DNA of 64,000 nucleotides, taken from Boletus sp. NGJ. Lineage: Eukaryota; Basidiomycota; Agaricomycetes; Boletales; Boletaceae. The DNA is taken from positions 372,001 to 436,000 of the forward strand of contig JAGTXK010000087.1 of assembly GCA_019096195.1 (NCBI GenBank). The letters are read 5' to 3'. Of this stretch, positions 1-11,587 are shown in pieces. Below the pieces are notes generated by a model. That model ran no database searches. It was not told the origin of the DNA and was given only the letters and a program-made list of their open reading frames with translations. Both the position numbers and the translations under genes were made by a program. Each line of letters starts with the position of its first letter. Positions within the stretch are counted from its first letter, which is position 1.

Positions 1-1060
1 TATTTGGTGTGGATATAGGCTGGATAGGGATAGGCGTTGTGGAAGCTGTGCGGATGGGTTCCGTGAGTGGTTGTTGGGTGTAGGGCAGGGGTATCGGAGG
101 GTGGGTTGGAGTACTCGTTGAAGTAGATAACACCTCGGATTCGTCGGTAGCCGTTGCCTGGTTGGATTTGCTGGCTGAGTTCCGTGCTGATCTGCGTCGT
201 CTTCGTTTTGTAGGCGTAGAGACCACCAGTTCCTCGCCTCCGCTAGTGCCTCCTTCGTCGGCTTCTTTGATCCTCTCGCCGAGGGCGGTGAAGAGTTTCA
301 TGCGGGCAGCGGAGCGTTCACCACCCGAGACAGTGTTATTACGGCCAAGCTTTACCAAGCCAGGCTGTGGAGATATCGACGGAGAAGAAAACGTGGAATC
401 TTGGGGTTCTGGATTGCCACCCGTGAGCTTGTGAAGAGCCTGCATACGAGCAGCCACGCTGTTTGACCGCAAAAGACCCTTTTGTATAGCGTCTAGTGTG
501 GGCATCAACGGCGTGGGTGGTGAGGAGCCGGGATAGAGGAGGGGTGTTCCGGGAGATACGAAATTGGGGGACATGAGGACTCTGGATGTAGGGGGAGTGG
601 AAAAGTAGGAGGGTATCGGTGCAACGACGGACGGGGACGGGTGCTGGAGCACGGAGGGTGGAGGGGAGGGGGGCGAATCGTCTGGGGAAGAGTCATTGCT
701 CGGGGTGACTGAGGTTGGTACAGGAGACTGGGGAAGCTTTTTACCCTTGAAGTCTCTCGAACCCCTGGAACGGGAACGGGACCTGTTACGACGCTTGCGA
801 CCGGACGTGGATGGTTCAGGTGTGACTGACTTCTGCTCTGGGGGAGAGCCAGGTCTGGGATCGGGACTGGACGGGCGGTCGTGGGTGGGTTCGATGATAT
901 CCTGTTCGTCCTCTCCCTGGAACTTCTCCCCGTCGCTCACGGCTTCGATGTGCATTGGAGGGCGTCTGCCGTCTTTCATGCGGGGGAGGGACGCGGCGCG
1001 ACGTAGCTTTGCGACGGCATTGGCGCGCTGCTCTGCGGCCGATGCGGGGTCGCTGTCCAT
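1..1060 (-). CDS. Ser/Pro-rich disordered protein, N-terminal part, runs off left edge
   Basis: One uninterrupted leftward frame covers the first kilobase and leaves the window without a stop, so only about 350 N-terminal residues are visible. I do not recognise a named family. The start MDSDPASAAEQRANAVAKL is followed by a basic RSRSRSRGSRDFKGKK stretch and then long Ser/Pro/Thr-rich, probably disordered sequence with a TPTKRRRRRS patch that could be a nuclear localisation signal. The start is uncertain. The frame stays open about 20 codons upstream, reading FVIDPPTDSTRAP just before the chosen ATG, so a short spliced 5' exon may add residues. One candidate begins MPNDDNKDVPFTQPS at 1308, but I could not find a phase-correct splice. 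A TATA-like motif lies upstream at about 1343. Confidence 0.6.
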   Translation of the reverse strand, partial: MDSDPASAAEQRANAVAKLRRAASLPRMKDGRRPPMHIEAVSDGEKFQGEDEQDIIEPTHDRPSSPDPRPGSPPEQKSVTPEPSTSGRKRRNRSRSRSRGSRDFKGKKLPQSPVPTSVTPSNDSSPDDSPPSPPPSVLQHPSPSVVAPIPSYFSTPPTSRVLMSPNFVSPGTPLLYPGSSPPTPLMPTLDAIQKGLLRSNSVAARMQALHKLTGGNPEPQDSTFSSPSISPQPGLVKLGRNNTVSGGERSAARMKLFTALGERIKEADEGGTSGGEELVVSTPTKRRRRRSARNSASKSNQATATDESEVLSTSTSTPTHPPIPLPYTQQPLTEPIRTASTTPIPIQPISTPN

Positions 1061-1342
1061 GGGCGCCCGAGTGCTGTCGGTGGGGGGGTCAATGACGAAC
1101 TCGTAGATTTGGCAGAGAAATCAGACGTACGTGGGGATGTGCGACCGTGCTTCGAGTAGCAAAGGTGGATGTATGCGCTGTCTTTAGTTGTGTCGGACAA
1201 GCGAAAGAAGGAAGAAAAGAAAGGCAACGGACCGAGCAGAGAGAAACGAATTACGGAGACACGTGACGGCTGCGTAAATGGCACGTCCTTGTTGTCGTCG
1301 TTGGGCACGTCGAGTCAGACTGAGGGGGGAGACGGGCTCAGA

Positions 1343-1350
1343 GTATATAA
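1343..1350 (-). promoter_or_regulatory. TATA-like box upstream of the leftward Ser/Pro-rich gene
   Basis: Read leftward the sequence is TTATATAC, 35 bases before the ATG at 1308 that may open a first exon of the gene at 1-1060. The position fits a core promoter only if that exon is real. Confidence 0.35.
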
Positions 1351-1614
1351 CAAGAGTTGATCTGGATCCGCATGTCGCCCTCTGCCTCGCGGATTTGCGC
1401 TTTTTTGACGGTGAAGCCGTCCAAGCGCGTCACTCATCGATAAGGAACGCGGTGCAGACAGCGTGCTTTTCATTTCTCCAGATCAGCGCAGGTCTCTCCT
1501 GCCTTGCTTTACGGGGCATGTCTGTGCTCGGGAGCATGTCTGCTAATTCCATCCGCCCTCGGAATCGCAACAGGTCCACCCCTTCCATATGCGACACCTT
1601 CCAAAGAATGGAAC

Positions 1615-2954
1615 CTATCCAGGGCCCATCCGTCCCCTGTCACCCCCACCGCCATTCCGCCGCCTTCGTCTCGATCCATGCGCTTCCTTGATTTCACTCC
1701 AGTTCGGTCGCCTCAAGTCAAACCCTTCCCCGATCCGAGCGTACGTCGACCCCCCCACCCGCGACACAGCTCGAAGCCGAGCCGGGTCTATGCTCCCGTC
1801 CTCTCCCAACACGGACCTACGCACGTGAACTCGCTTGATGAGCCCCAGTACCATCGTTTGGGTCACAGTTCCCGTTTCTGGCTCGGGAATATCAAAAGCG
1901 TGATACAACTGTATCACAAATCGATCCATCAGCCAAGGCTACCACTCGGGTATCTCACATACCTTGCATTCGAAGCCCACCGCACTCTCTTTCACCCATG
2001 CAGGCTTCACATTAGACTGACGTTCGTCCACAATGAGTAAGCACGTGTAGTTAAACCTACGCCGATGGCGTCCGACCAACAAAAATCGACTCACACTACG
2101 TGCCATCGTTAATCCGCTCAACGCCCACATATCCACGTGTTCCGGTGCGTCAATGGATGTCATGTTTGCTGCCTCCACGAACGGCTCGCTAACAAGGCTG
2201 ACCGTGAATTCTTTGGTTGCCATTATATTCGCTCGGGTCTCTTCCGGCTTCTGCGACGTCACTGAAAATGAAGCGCTGAGGAGGGGAGGATTGTGCGCAA
2301 CCTTGCCAAATCACAAAGTTGATGACTACGTAACATTAGTGCAGAGAGAACGAGTCTAGCCCACCAGCGAAAAGTAGCTGTACCCGGCAAGGCCGAGCTT
2401 AGTACATGAGCTAGTATGATACAACCCAATGTGCCCACCTGAACAGTGTCAGGTTTGGTCTGCCCTTGGTGGAAACTGTTGAGAGCAGTGCGGTCGGCCG
2501 AGGAGTGACCGCGCTGGTCAATAATGAGTATACACGCCTGTACGAAAGTCAATTACACATGCACAGAAACAAAGTTAGATTTGATGGATCAACGCATTCG
2601 TGACTCTCCAGGTCCGGGGAACGTTCCACCCATGTTCCGCGACTGCATGGATCACACTTACCTGGAAGGCATCAGGACCGGATTCCATGTCTTCACATCG
2701 TGCAAGTCGTGTGTCCAGGTTTTGTCGAGCTCCGCGTCGCACGAAGCCCCTTGGCAAGGCTCCCATTTTGGATTGGGGGGCATCGTCCGTCGAAAGGAGG
2801 GAGCGGGATCGAAGGCCGGTAAATCTTTGCTTTCATGATGCTCCGGCTTGGACCCTGCTGTGAACCGCCTGGCTCTCTGCCATGACTTTTCAAAGATGTG
2901 CCTGTGAAAACACGGTTTCCAAGACCCAAACAGGACGCAGTGCTGGAGGTTCAT
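1615..2954 (-). CDS. flavin reductase-like (DIM6/NTAB type) FMN-binding protein
   Basis: Six exons join in frame: 2954-2662, 2537-2439, a 13-base microexon 2377-2365, 2301-2095, 2016-1963 and 1908-1615. The product belongs to the flavin reductase-like split-barrel family, which binds FMN and usually reduces flavin or uses it for small-molecule oxidation. Supporting motifs in order are LLTSAVTPRPTALLSTVS, SYFSLVAHNPPLLSASFS, EFTVSLVSEPFVEAAN, SIDAPEHVDMWALSGLT, LVLGLIKRVHVR-like sequence and GGSTYARIGEGFDL near the C terminus. All are positions typical of fungal members. The start is the weakest point: the ATG at 2954 gives a long unusual leader before the family-like KDLPAFDPAPSF, so the true start may lie in a missed exon. 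No lesion is visible in the core domain. The substrate cannot be told from sequence. Confidence 0.85.
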
Positions 2955-4195
2955 TGGTAGGCTGGCAGTATCTCACGCGGATGAGTCGGGAAATTGCCGT
3001 AGTTCGCCAACGAGACTACCACTGTTTACTAGCAACCACGAAGGTGACGCGTTGACAGGAACCTCATGGGTTCCCATGCAGGTGGTGCCCTTTACATGCA
3101 GGTCCATCCCAGCCCGATATTCAGACTCGAAAGGAGATTAAGAGGTCACCGGCTGAAGAACCCCAATTGTTCGCTCGAAACACGCGCTGTCACGAGCAGA
3201 ATGAACGCTCTGCTACCAACCTCGCCCAAGAGCAGATCAGGCTACACTGACTCAAACTCGCCCCCTCGTTTACCCCGCGTCGAATCTCGGACGCCGAATT
3301 CCTGTGGTGATGCTCTTGATCCCTGTCCTGCTCGAGTACTGGCATGCTCTGCCGCGAAGTTGTCCCGAAGAGGAAGTGGTAGCGGCAACTTGTTCTTCTC
3401 AAAAACTCGCGCGCACACCATCATGATGTGATGCTCGGGTCCCTCTCTTTGCCACAGAAATGTTCCTGAGGTGATCGTCCATCCGCCCGCCCTCTCGAGT
3501 TGGTAACTTTCCTGATCCATGGTAGGTAAGTGATATCCAATCATCAAGCTCTGAAGCGATGGGGGCCCAATGGCATCGTTACGGGACAGGTCGTTGTCCC
3601 GTGAGGCTCAGAAGTATCGAGCTTGCTTTACCTGTAACGTCGATTCAGGAGTGGTCTCTTCCACGGCGGTCATACTGATCCGTGATGAGATGCATACACC
3701 ACCTAGCGAGTGTCTCCCAGCTAATCATTCGGTCGTATCAGCTGGCGTTCCCATTTTGTTTGCATGCATCCACGCACCCTTTTTTTTCTTTCTTTCAAAG
3801 AACCCCGACTATTCGATTACCAGCATCTTCCAATAATGATCCCTGCGCATCCGAGGGGATCACGATGATCCCTTCCAGGAAATCTAAAGGTGTCAACTCG
3901 AGCTCTGCAGGTGATCCGACGGAGTCCTGCTTCATCGACGCACATGTTGATTCGCGGAGCGATCCGAACTATCTCAGACTCTGGGGCTGATGCTGACATT
4001 ACCCGTTACTCAGCTTTCGTGAAATCGGTAGACCAGATCACCCGTAGATAGTATTCGTGGCGCAGACCAATCGAATCCCGCATCCAGGACCCGGAGGAAC
4101 GTTCTATTAACATCGCGGCTATCGACCAATCCTCGTAGCGCTCGCAAACCACCGTGACTGAGCGCTGAGCCATACTTGCACTCAGCAATCCCAAG
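2955..4195. other. gene-free stretch with no convincing coding signal
   Basis: Only short overlapping frames on both strands occur here, none with a family resemblance I recognise. A leftward frame at 3547-3242 is the longest but has no plausible splice partners. T-rich runs near 3780 may belong to the upstream regions of the flanking genes. Confidence 0.4.
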
Positions 4196-5739
4196 ATGGC
4201 TGACACCTATAGCAAACTGCATGGATCCTATGCCTATCATGACACGTTGAAGGGCGTGTACTATGGACCTGGCTGTGTGCGCACAGCCCTCCCAAAATTA
4301 CTCTCCATCTTGGATGGCAAGAAGGCGTTTGTTATCACAGGCAAGTCTCTCCGGGAGAAGGTTAGCATTCATGAATCTGCATTCACCTCATTCTTGTACT
4401 CCGCGCTCACGTACAATATATCCAGACGAGTGTGGTCACAACCGTCGAAGGAATCTTGAAAGATAACGGTGCCTTTGCTGCCACCTTCTCCGAGATAGGG
4501 CAGCATGCTCCTGTCCAAGGCATCATCCGTGGCTTGGAGGCGTTACAAGCTGTGGGAGCCGACATCATCGTATCCATAGGAGGTGGCTCGCCCATCGATG
4601 CAGCAAAAGCTATCATTTATCGTCATCATCAGCAGAGTGGGGGCACTGGCAAGTTTCCCAATCATATAGCTATTCCGACCACCCTGAGTGCGGCCGAGTA
4701 CAGGGTGCGTTTCTCATAACCTACCAGAATCCTCTATCAGTTGATTCATTCACCAACAGAGCGGTGCTGGATACACGGACGAACAAGGCAACAAGGTCGG
4801 CGTTTCCGATCCCATGATTGCCCCTGCTGGCATCATTCTCGACGCTGAGTTGACGTTGGTCACCCCGGAGGAACTATGGTATGCCTCGAGGTTCCGTCTC
4901 TTCTTCTCGTGCTCAACATGAGGTACACACAGGCTCTCGACGGGCATTCGAGCATTAGACCATGCCGTTGGTATGCCGTACTCTACCCCAACATGCCGCT
5001 CCGCGTTAGAGACTCATGTTGAATCGCAGAGGGTCTCTACAGCCTACTGCCATATCCCCTGAAGGTGCTCCGTTATGCCGCTCTATCAGACCTCTTCAAG
5101 TATCTCCCAAAGAGCAAGGCACAACCTGGGGATTTGGAAGCAAGACAAAAACTATTGGTGGCTGCATGGATGAGCATTTGGCCGATGAAGGTCGAGAAGT
5201 ACGGGTAAGAAGAATATCCAGGATATGCCGCAATTCCTCACACAATCCTCCCTAGTCCCCTTGGATTATCACATTCTCTAGGTCACAAACTTGGGGCGAC
5301 CTACGGAATTCCGCACGGGATCACATCAGTGAGCGAAGGGAGTTCTTAATCCGAGGACTTGAGGGTGTTAAGCGCTTTGAAAGTGTTTGACACTTGCTTC
5401 TGTCGTCATTCTTAAAGCCGATGTCGCAAGTTCTGAAGATAAGGCTGCACTAGCAGAAGCGTTGTTCTATCTGCGGGAACCCACCACTGGTACACCCGAG
5501 GGGGATATTAGACAACTGGGGAACAAGATTGATGAGTACGCGTACCTTCCTTTCCAGCGAGCCAGGACTGACGGCCATTCAACAGACTCGTGCGCGGTCT
5601 GGGCCTGCACCGCACGCTTGCATCATACAACGTCCCAAAGGCCAACTTCTCGACCATTGCAAGGCAGGCGTTGGTAGGGGATAATCCAGAACTTCAACCT
5701 GGGGTAGAAGCTTTGCTCGAAAGCATCTATAGCGCCTAA
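4196..5739 (+). CDS. iron-containing alcohol dehydrogenase family protein
   Basis: Eight exons splice cleanly into a protein of about 380 residues, normal for iron-type (group III) alcohol dehydrogenases, which reduce aldehydes or ketones or oxidise alcohols with NAD(P)H. The N-terminal half has the nucleotide-binding part with VSIGGGSPIDAAKAI and PTTLSAAEY. The C-terminal helical half has the metal site: ILDAEL, ALDHAVEGLYSLL, and GLSHSLGHKLGATYGIPHG with the expected histidines. Exon ends match phase throughout; for example KYG|PLGLSH joins across an intron with a GTAAGA donor. The closest functional classes are maleylacetate reductase and generic Fe-ADH, which I cannot separate here. No frameshift or missing metal ligand was seen. 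The last residues are ALLESIYSA. Confidence 0.9.
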
Positions 5740-6120
5740 CCGGCTAGAATGTATCGATTCAGAGGACATCCTATGAAGTGAAGTTGTATTCATATCTCTG
5801 TACTATTCTATGTCTTCCAAGTGACCGACGGTTGAAGGGAGATAGTTGTTACTTCTGACACTGCGGTGAAAGAGGCTCGTGGGGGTTCCAAAATCTGGAG
5901 CAATACAACCGATTCCTTGGTCCACTTTTGAAGGTGAAGCTTTGAAGGGTGAGGCCTGTGTTGAAGGAGCGCCATAGCCTGAGAGTGCCACGGTGACTCC
6001 GAGTCACGCGGACCAGTGAAACAGCCTGAGCTTGAATGTACGCCATATGGTTGATTAGTACCATAGCATCGAAATTCGAAACTTGCAACGGCCCCTCTTG
6101 TTCGCCAACGGATCGGATTC
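5740..6120. other. intergenic, 3' end of Fe-ADH and 5' region of the cation transporter
   Basis: About 380 bases contain no recognisable gene. Short frames on the minus strand have no family features. I see no clear TATA box. Confidence 0.5.
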
Positions 6121-7849
6121 ATGAAGTTGGCTCTAAAACGGCCTTGGCGCTGTCCATCGCCACCAGCCGCCCTGGGCTTGATTTCCAACTCGGCTCAGTG
6201 CTTCAGGGAAACGCCAAGTCGTACTGTTTATCCTCAAACCTCCTTCTCTTACTTCTCTACCTCACCGAGCAAGGAGATCCTCTGCCGCCTGTACACAAGT
6301 CCGAGTGTGAGATCGCAGAGTGGGTTATTGCTGATAGAAAGGTACCGCGCTCCGCTTGTGTGCAGGACTCTCATAAACACGCCATGCCAACAAGTCTCTA
6401 GGCATTTCCTGGCACCCCGTTCGGTTCCACTCGCAAAAGCAGGGTTTTCCCCAACCATGTCACAACAAATGCCCAGTTCAACAAGCGCGTCCAAAGGCGA
6501 CAATGCCAGGAACACCAATAATAGCGCACAAAGCAGCGGCCGTAACCATAGTCATGAACAACCCAACGACTCCTCGCATTCTCACTCCATCTTTCATTCA
6601 CATTCGCATGATGATCATGACCATACTCACGATGCGGAACAGATAGTACGTATATTTGAAGGAAAAGGTGTGTTGTCCTTTACTGGGTGTGATGTTCTGG
6701 CTCAACACGCGTGATGCAGGCGACCGGGGCAGTCGAATAACCCTCCTTGGGCTTCTTGTTAATGTGATATTGACTGGTGCAAAAGGTGTTGCAGGGTGGT
6801 ATATGCATTCTGCATCACTGCTTGCTGATGCAGGTCACTCACTGAGTGGTGCGTGTTGTTCTTTGTGTCATGACACGTATGCTCATCACCATTTCTCAAG
6901 ACCTGTTGGGTGACTTTGTCACCTTGTTCTGCTGGAAGTTATCTAGAAAACCACCTTCCGGAAGATACCCATATGGTTTTGCCAAGTTCGAAACTCTTGG
7001 AACGACAACAGTCTCGATTCTTTTGATCGGTGGTTCACTTGGCATAGGCTTTCATTCTTACCATCTTTTGATGGAGGCTCTGTCAGGGACCGTGCCGACC
7101 CTCCCTCCAGGTCAACTGCACGACATTTTACAGCGACGTTGCCTCTCTCGGTCACCACGTCCCATCCGTCGGGCATGCACACACACATGTAGACATACTT
7201 GATCCCAACGCTGCATGGTTTGCAGCAGTTAGCGTGTTGTTGAAGGAATGGCTGTATCGCGTCACGAAAAAGGTTGCCGACGAAGAGCACAGTCCGGTGC
7301 TGTACGCGAATGCTGTGCACCACCGGAGCGACGCGTATTCGAGCGTCGTCGCGTTGTTTGCTATCCTTGGATCATCCATCTTCCCCGCCGTGCCACTCGA
7401 CCCACTTGGAGGTACGTTGACGATCCGTAATAAAGACCACTCGATCACTCATGTAAGGTTTGATCAAAGGCTTGCTCGTGTCATCTGTCATTCTTCAGCA
7501 AGGCGTGGGGCTGCTCGGAGGGGCATTCGCTGAATTGACTGACGCTGGGATATCAGCGGGTGCACGAGATAAACTCTTGCATGCGCTGGACCCTCTGCTT
7601 CGTCGTGGCGCCGCGAATGGCGACGCCACCGCCGTCCCGGAGGGTTCTCGCGTACTCGCGATCAAGGAGTTGAGAGCGAAGCGAGCTGGATCGTTGATAG
7701 ACGTCGACCTCACCGTCGAGGTACCTCACACGATGACCGTTTTGGCTACATCTGAGTTGCAGGGGATGATTACCCAGCTGCTCAAGGAGGTGAGGAGGGA
7801 GGTCTCGGAGGTCGGAGTCAAGTTCCATCCTGTAGAGGATAGCTCTTGA
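6121..7849 (+). CDS. mitochondrial-type cation diffusion facilitator (MMT-like)
   Basis: This is a cation efflux (CDF) transporter resembling fungal mitochondrial metal transporters MMT1/2, which move iron or a similar divalent metal. A long basic, Ser-rich leader with few acids fits an import signal. It is followed by a His-rich loop (HSHSIFHSHSHDDHDHTHD) and the CDF core: GDRGSRITLLGLLVNV, SASLLADAGHSLSD with the metal-binding D, PYGFAKFETLG, then ANAVHHRSDAYSS with the second HxxxD site. The C-terminal cytosolic-type domain ends KFHPVEDSS. Introns at about 6670-6720, 6851-6901 and 7411-7467 join in frame. One region is unclear: after SGTVPTLPPGQLHDILQ the frame must shift to reach DVASLGHHVPSVGHAH. 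Either a 52-base intron (about 7081-7132) removes the segment or there is a one-base shift near 7133. Confidence 0.88.
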
Positions 7850-7975
7850 TGATGTATGGACGTCCATGTCGTGTTGTACGTATATCTCACGCGTGTTGTA
7901 ATTTATCAGTAGTAGCACTTATTTACTAGCAAACTACGAGTCCTGACTCGCGTCTTGACCGACACGGTGACGCAT

Positions 7976-9366
7976 ATGAGCGAACTCGAACTCAGGTTTT
8001 CTCCCTCAACTGAACAAGATGCTGGCGCGTTCCGCCTCATAGAACTTCCGCCTGAATTATGCCAGCTCATCGATTCGGCGGTAGAGACCAAAACATCCCA
8101 ACCAATGTAAGTGATGCGACCACCAGCAACAGATGTTTTCATCAAGCACAGACTCTCCATCAAAGGACATCCAACCGAGGACGCCGTAGTATGCACAGCG
8201 GATAAAACATTCACGCTACGCTCGGTTGTGCTCTCCAACACGATGCTGGTCTTGACGCCTTCCAGGACGGACCCGGACGGGACAGTTCACCTCCGCGACC
8301 AGCTTCACGAGGTGCTGGAGTTGGTACCGTCTGTTTCAAAGCTACACAAGCTGTCTGTGCTCCTTCGAGGGACGGAGTACGACGAAGGGGATGAAGATCG
8401 ACGCGTTAGTCACGTCGAGAACGCGCTCTGTTGCATCTACTGACGATGCCCTCACTTCAGGCGACGCTTCCGAGGTACAAGTACGAGCAGGGCGCGGGGA
8501 GAGATCCAAGCGAGCGACTCTGAATTGAAACTCGGTCTCAAGGAACGGCGTATCCTCGTCCTAGATGGTCTGTCTACGTGTATTTTCGACCGTGGCGTCG
8601 TCTCACTAGTACATGTCCTTGACAAACGCAGGCTACCTTCGACCGATCGCGCCCGTGCATCTCAACACGATTCTGGAGCTCCTTCTCAACTACCTCATAT
8701 CGTTGAGCCTTTCGCACGAGGCTGCGCCAGTGGACGACTTGGTGTCTGCGCTGGCTGACGAGCACGAAATACCACGGGAGGTGTCGAACCAGGTCGTGGC
8801 CTGGTTCGGCCAAGTAGATGAGGGTACGTGGAAGATGGATGTCAATGCAGTCGTCGCAGAAATTGGACTTGGAATTCTTAGACACTACAAGGTACCCTTT
8901 TTTCCCCATCGTTCCTGCCTCCTGCAGCTGACATCACGTCGATACAAAAAAAGCACGAGCCTATACTGGAGACAGAATTCATGACCAAATGGAAGAACGC
9001 CGTCGGTGACGCATTCGAGTCGGCCGTCTCGCTACAACTGCTCTCGGTACGTTCTCTCCTACCCTCCTTCCCCGGGGTAAACTAATACTCATGGAATGCC
9101 AGGGCAACTACCTGCGAAACCCCAGCGCCATCTCAGGGGCGACTTTGAACTACCTTCCGGCTTCCACTCTCCCGACAGATCCAGCTGCACGTTTTGCGGA
9201 GTTGTTCCTCACACGCACAAAATGGAAAAGCGATGAGATTGAACCTTTCCTCTCTGACATCGCTCTGAATTCGAAAGAGCGGGATAAGTTGTTGCTCAAG
9301 TACGCGCGTGCGATGACGACACCGGAGGGTACTTGGTACACTGCAAGGGTGGGCTACAACAATTAG
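7976..9366 (+). CDS. DCC1: sister chromatid cohesion protein Dcc1
   Basis: This is Dcc1, a subunit of the Ctf18-Dcc1-Ctf8 alternative clamp loader that helps load PCNA and establish sister chromatid cohesion in the nucleus. The start MSELELRFSPS leads to FRLIELPPELCQLID, then SIKGHPTEDAVVCTADKTF, TLRSVVLSNTMLVLTP, and LHEVLELVPSVSKLHKLSVLL. After an intron comes IQASDSELKLGLKERRILVLDG, then YLRPIAPVHLNTILELLLN, ADEHEIPREV, WKMDVNAVVAEIGLGIL, WKNAVGDAFESAVSL, and the winged-helix end FLSDIALNSKERDKLLLKYARA. Six exons are needed. The second splice (about 8407 onward) is the least certain: a phase-0 join is only possible with an acceptor just before IQASDSEL, which drops a possible RRF segment. 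The gene begins 126 bases after the cation transporter and converges on the DUF262 gene. Confidence 0.9.
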
Positions 9367-9654
9367 GTTGCGACATTCAGTACGTTCCGGATGCATGAAT
9401 GATGAAACTAACGGGTTTAATGCTTTCAAGCAGCGACATCACATGGTACATATTGTATCGCTGTTGACTAGCCAGAAGTTCCAGTGCCCGGTTCTGCACT
9501 CTGGTAGAAACTGGGATGCCAGCCAGTAAGAAATCTCTGCGTGCTTGTTACCGTAAGAATGTATTACACTGAGTGATCGTCGAATAGAGGGCTACAACAA
9601 AGTATCACAGCCCAAAGCGCGGTCCAAACAATGGTCATCTCGCAACCCTTACCA

Positions 9655-11304
9655 CTACTCCTCCCTCCTTCGTCCCTTGCCTCGCGTTTTCATACCCTGG
9701 CCCAAATTCCTGACAGGCGAAGGATGGTACTCTTCCTCCTCGCTATCGTCCGCTGCCTTTTTGCGTTTTCGCTGAGAATTGAGCGTTGAGGCGGCAGCAT
9801 AGGTTTTGTTGGCAGAGAGAATCTTGAGACCCGACGGTCCCATGAGACTGTCGATGAAATTCCAGAGCGCTTTGCCGACATTCCCATTATTTCGAACATC
9901 GCGGAATTGTTCTCGGATTCGTAGACGCATGTGCAGGATGGCATTTGCCCGCTCGTGGTGCGAATGTTCTCGAAGGACGAAGAGCAGCGTCCCTAAAGAC
10001 GATAAGCATGAAAAGACATTCAGCGGGTTAGCCACGACGTACCAATAAATACAAATTCGACAGGTGCGACGCGTTTGTCGACCTGTTCAAAGGCCGCATT
10101 GAGCCCAGGCGTCATGGCGATGTATCCAAATTCGTTTAACACGTCGCCTATATGGTTCTTGAACACTTGGTTTGGTTTATCCACACGCGACATCCATTTT
10201 TCGAGTTTCTGGGCCGATGGCAGGGGGCGGTCCTGTAACAGATCGCAACAATATACCATTTGTGCGATGCATTGAAAGTCGCGGCCACGTCGAGTATCCC
10301 ACTCGAGGACTTCAGCGAGACCGCCTTCACAGTTGACGTGTCTCGTTTCGAGATCGCTTATCCAATCTGCCCAAGGTGAGGAAATTGCTTGCAATTTTTC
10401 TACGTGGCATTAGATTCTCAATCATCCTTGGGTAGCTGATTGTATACGCACCTGCGGCCGTCAAGCTCATTCCGAGTTGTACCCGTTGGAAAATTTCTCT
10501 CTCCGTGCCCGGTGGGAGGTCGTGATACTCGACTGGTGACGGCATGTGAATGATGGGGCACGCTCGTTCGGCAAGGAAACTGACCGCATGTAATCCTCGT
10601 TTCCGCAAACCGTCGTTTCCAATGGTCAGGGATTTCTAGGCGTGTGGTTTTCTGTGCATCGGATCTGACGAACCAGAAGCTCTTCTTGGTACGCGCTTCA
10701 CGATCTTGACAAAAGTTCCCTCAGCACGACCAGTTGAAACCTGCGGTGTGGCACTCACGGGGTATCTGTGACGGTACACGGATCAACAGGAAGGGGAAAA
10801 AAAAATAGACACGGATACTCACCAAACCATCGAGAAACTTTTGTATTGATGTCAGCCTCTGCTTTCCATCGACACACACCCTCACTGTCTCTCCTTCGTC
10901 GTCTTTTTGAACTGCAAATATGACGGGGGGTACGTAAAAATTGCGAAAAATAGAGTCAATGAGTCCAATCTGTTTGCTCTCTGGCCAGACTATATCTACG
11001 AACGCGCCGTGTCATGATGAACGACGGCGTTGTGGCGGGAGCAGGTCAACACACCTCGTTGGTAGCTGGGATTGAGGTCGATATACCCTTCGTGTATGAA
11101 GGCTGTGGCATATTAGGGCAAAGACAGGTCGAGGACATCGATCGGCTCACTGTGGAGTTCTTGTGCGCTGTAGCTCATTGCGGATGGTGGTGTCAACGCA
11201 TTGGTTATGCGAAACACGTTGGGATCAGCATTCTCGTTGTCCGAGCCGAAGTCATCATCGAGCTCGTCGATGTCCTTGTCCTGATTGTCGCTTTTGTTGG
11301 CCAT
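9655..11304 (-). CDS. DUF262 (GmrSD/ParB-like N-terminal) domain protein
   Basis: The product starts MANKSDNQDKDIDELDDDF, an acidic tail, followed by the DUF262 core: YIDLNPSYQR, DIVWPESKQIGLIDSIFRN, FYVPPVIFAV and VDGKQRLTSIQKFLDGL. The last is the DGQQR-type signature with K in place of the first Q. After further exons come LPPGTEREIFQRVQLGMSLT, DWISDLETRHVN, RGRDFQCIAQMVYCCDLL and a basic, acidic-patched C-terminal tail (QRKRKKAADDSEEEE). DUF262 is best known as the NTP-binding half of the bacterial type IV restriction enzyme GmrSD. The HNH nuclease half is not visible here. Homologues of this layout exist in many basidiomycetes as far as I recall, with no known role. Some exon ends in the 10.4-10.8 kb part were not resolved. 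Confidence 0.82.
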
Positions 11305-11587
11305 GGTTCGCGGCGGGGGCGCGTGTCGTGTTGTAGAGGGGTCGTCAGCCTGAAGGTGTCAGCCACACGCGTCTAATCGGTTAACGAACGTTAAGCTTCG
11401 GGTATTACTATACTTGGATTAACATGTCTTGCCAGTGATTAAATAGTACTGTAGCCTTTGCTCCCTTCATTCCAATCCCCAAACTCGTCATCATGATAAG
11501 CATCCTGTTCATGGCCGTCGTTGCGAGCAAGCGTCGCATCTGAAGACGTCGATCGTCGGTGCCGACTCCTCTCCTCCTCGTCCTGAA

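Noticed and set aside
1504-2040. 178-residue rightward frame
   Set aside because: It lies opposite the last exons of the flavin-reductase-like gene, which show family motifs in a spliced frame; the frame has no such features.
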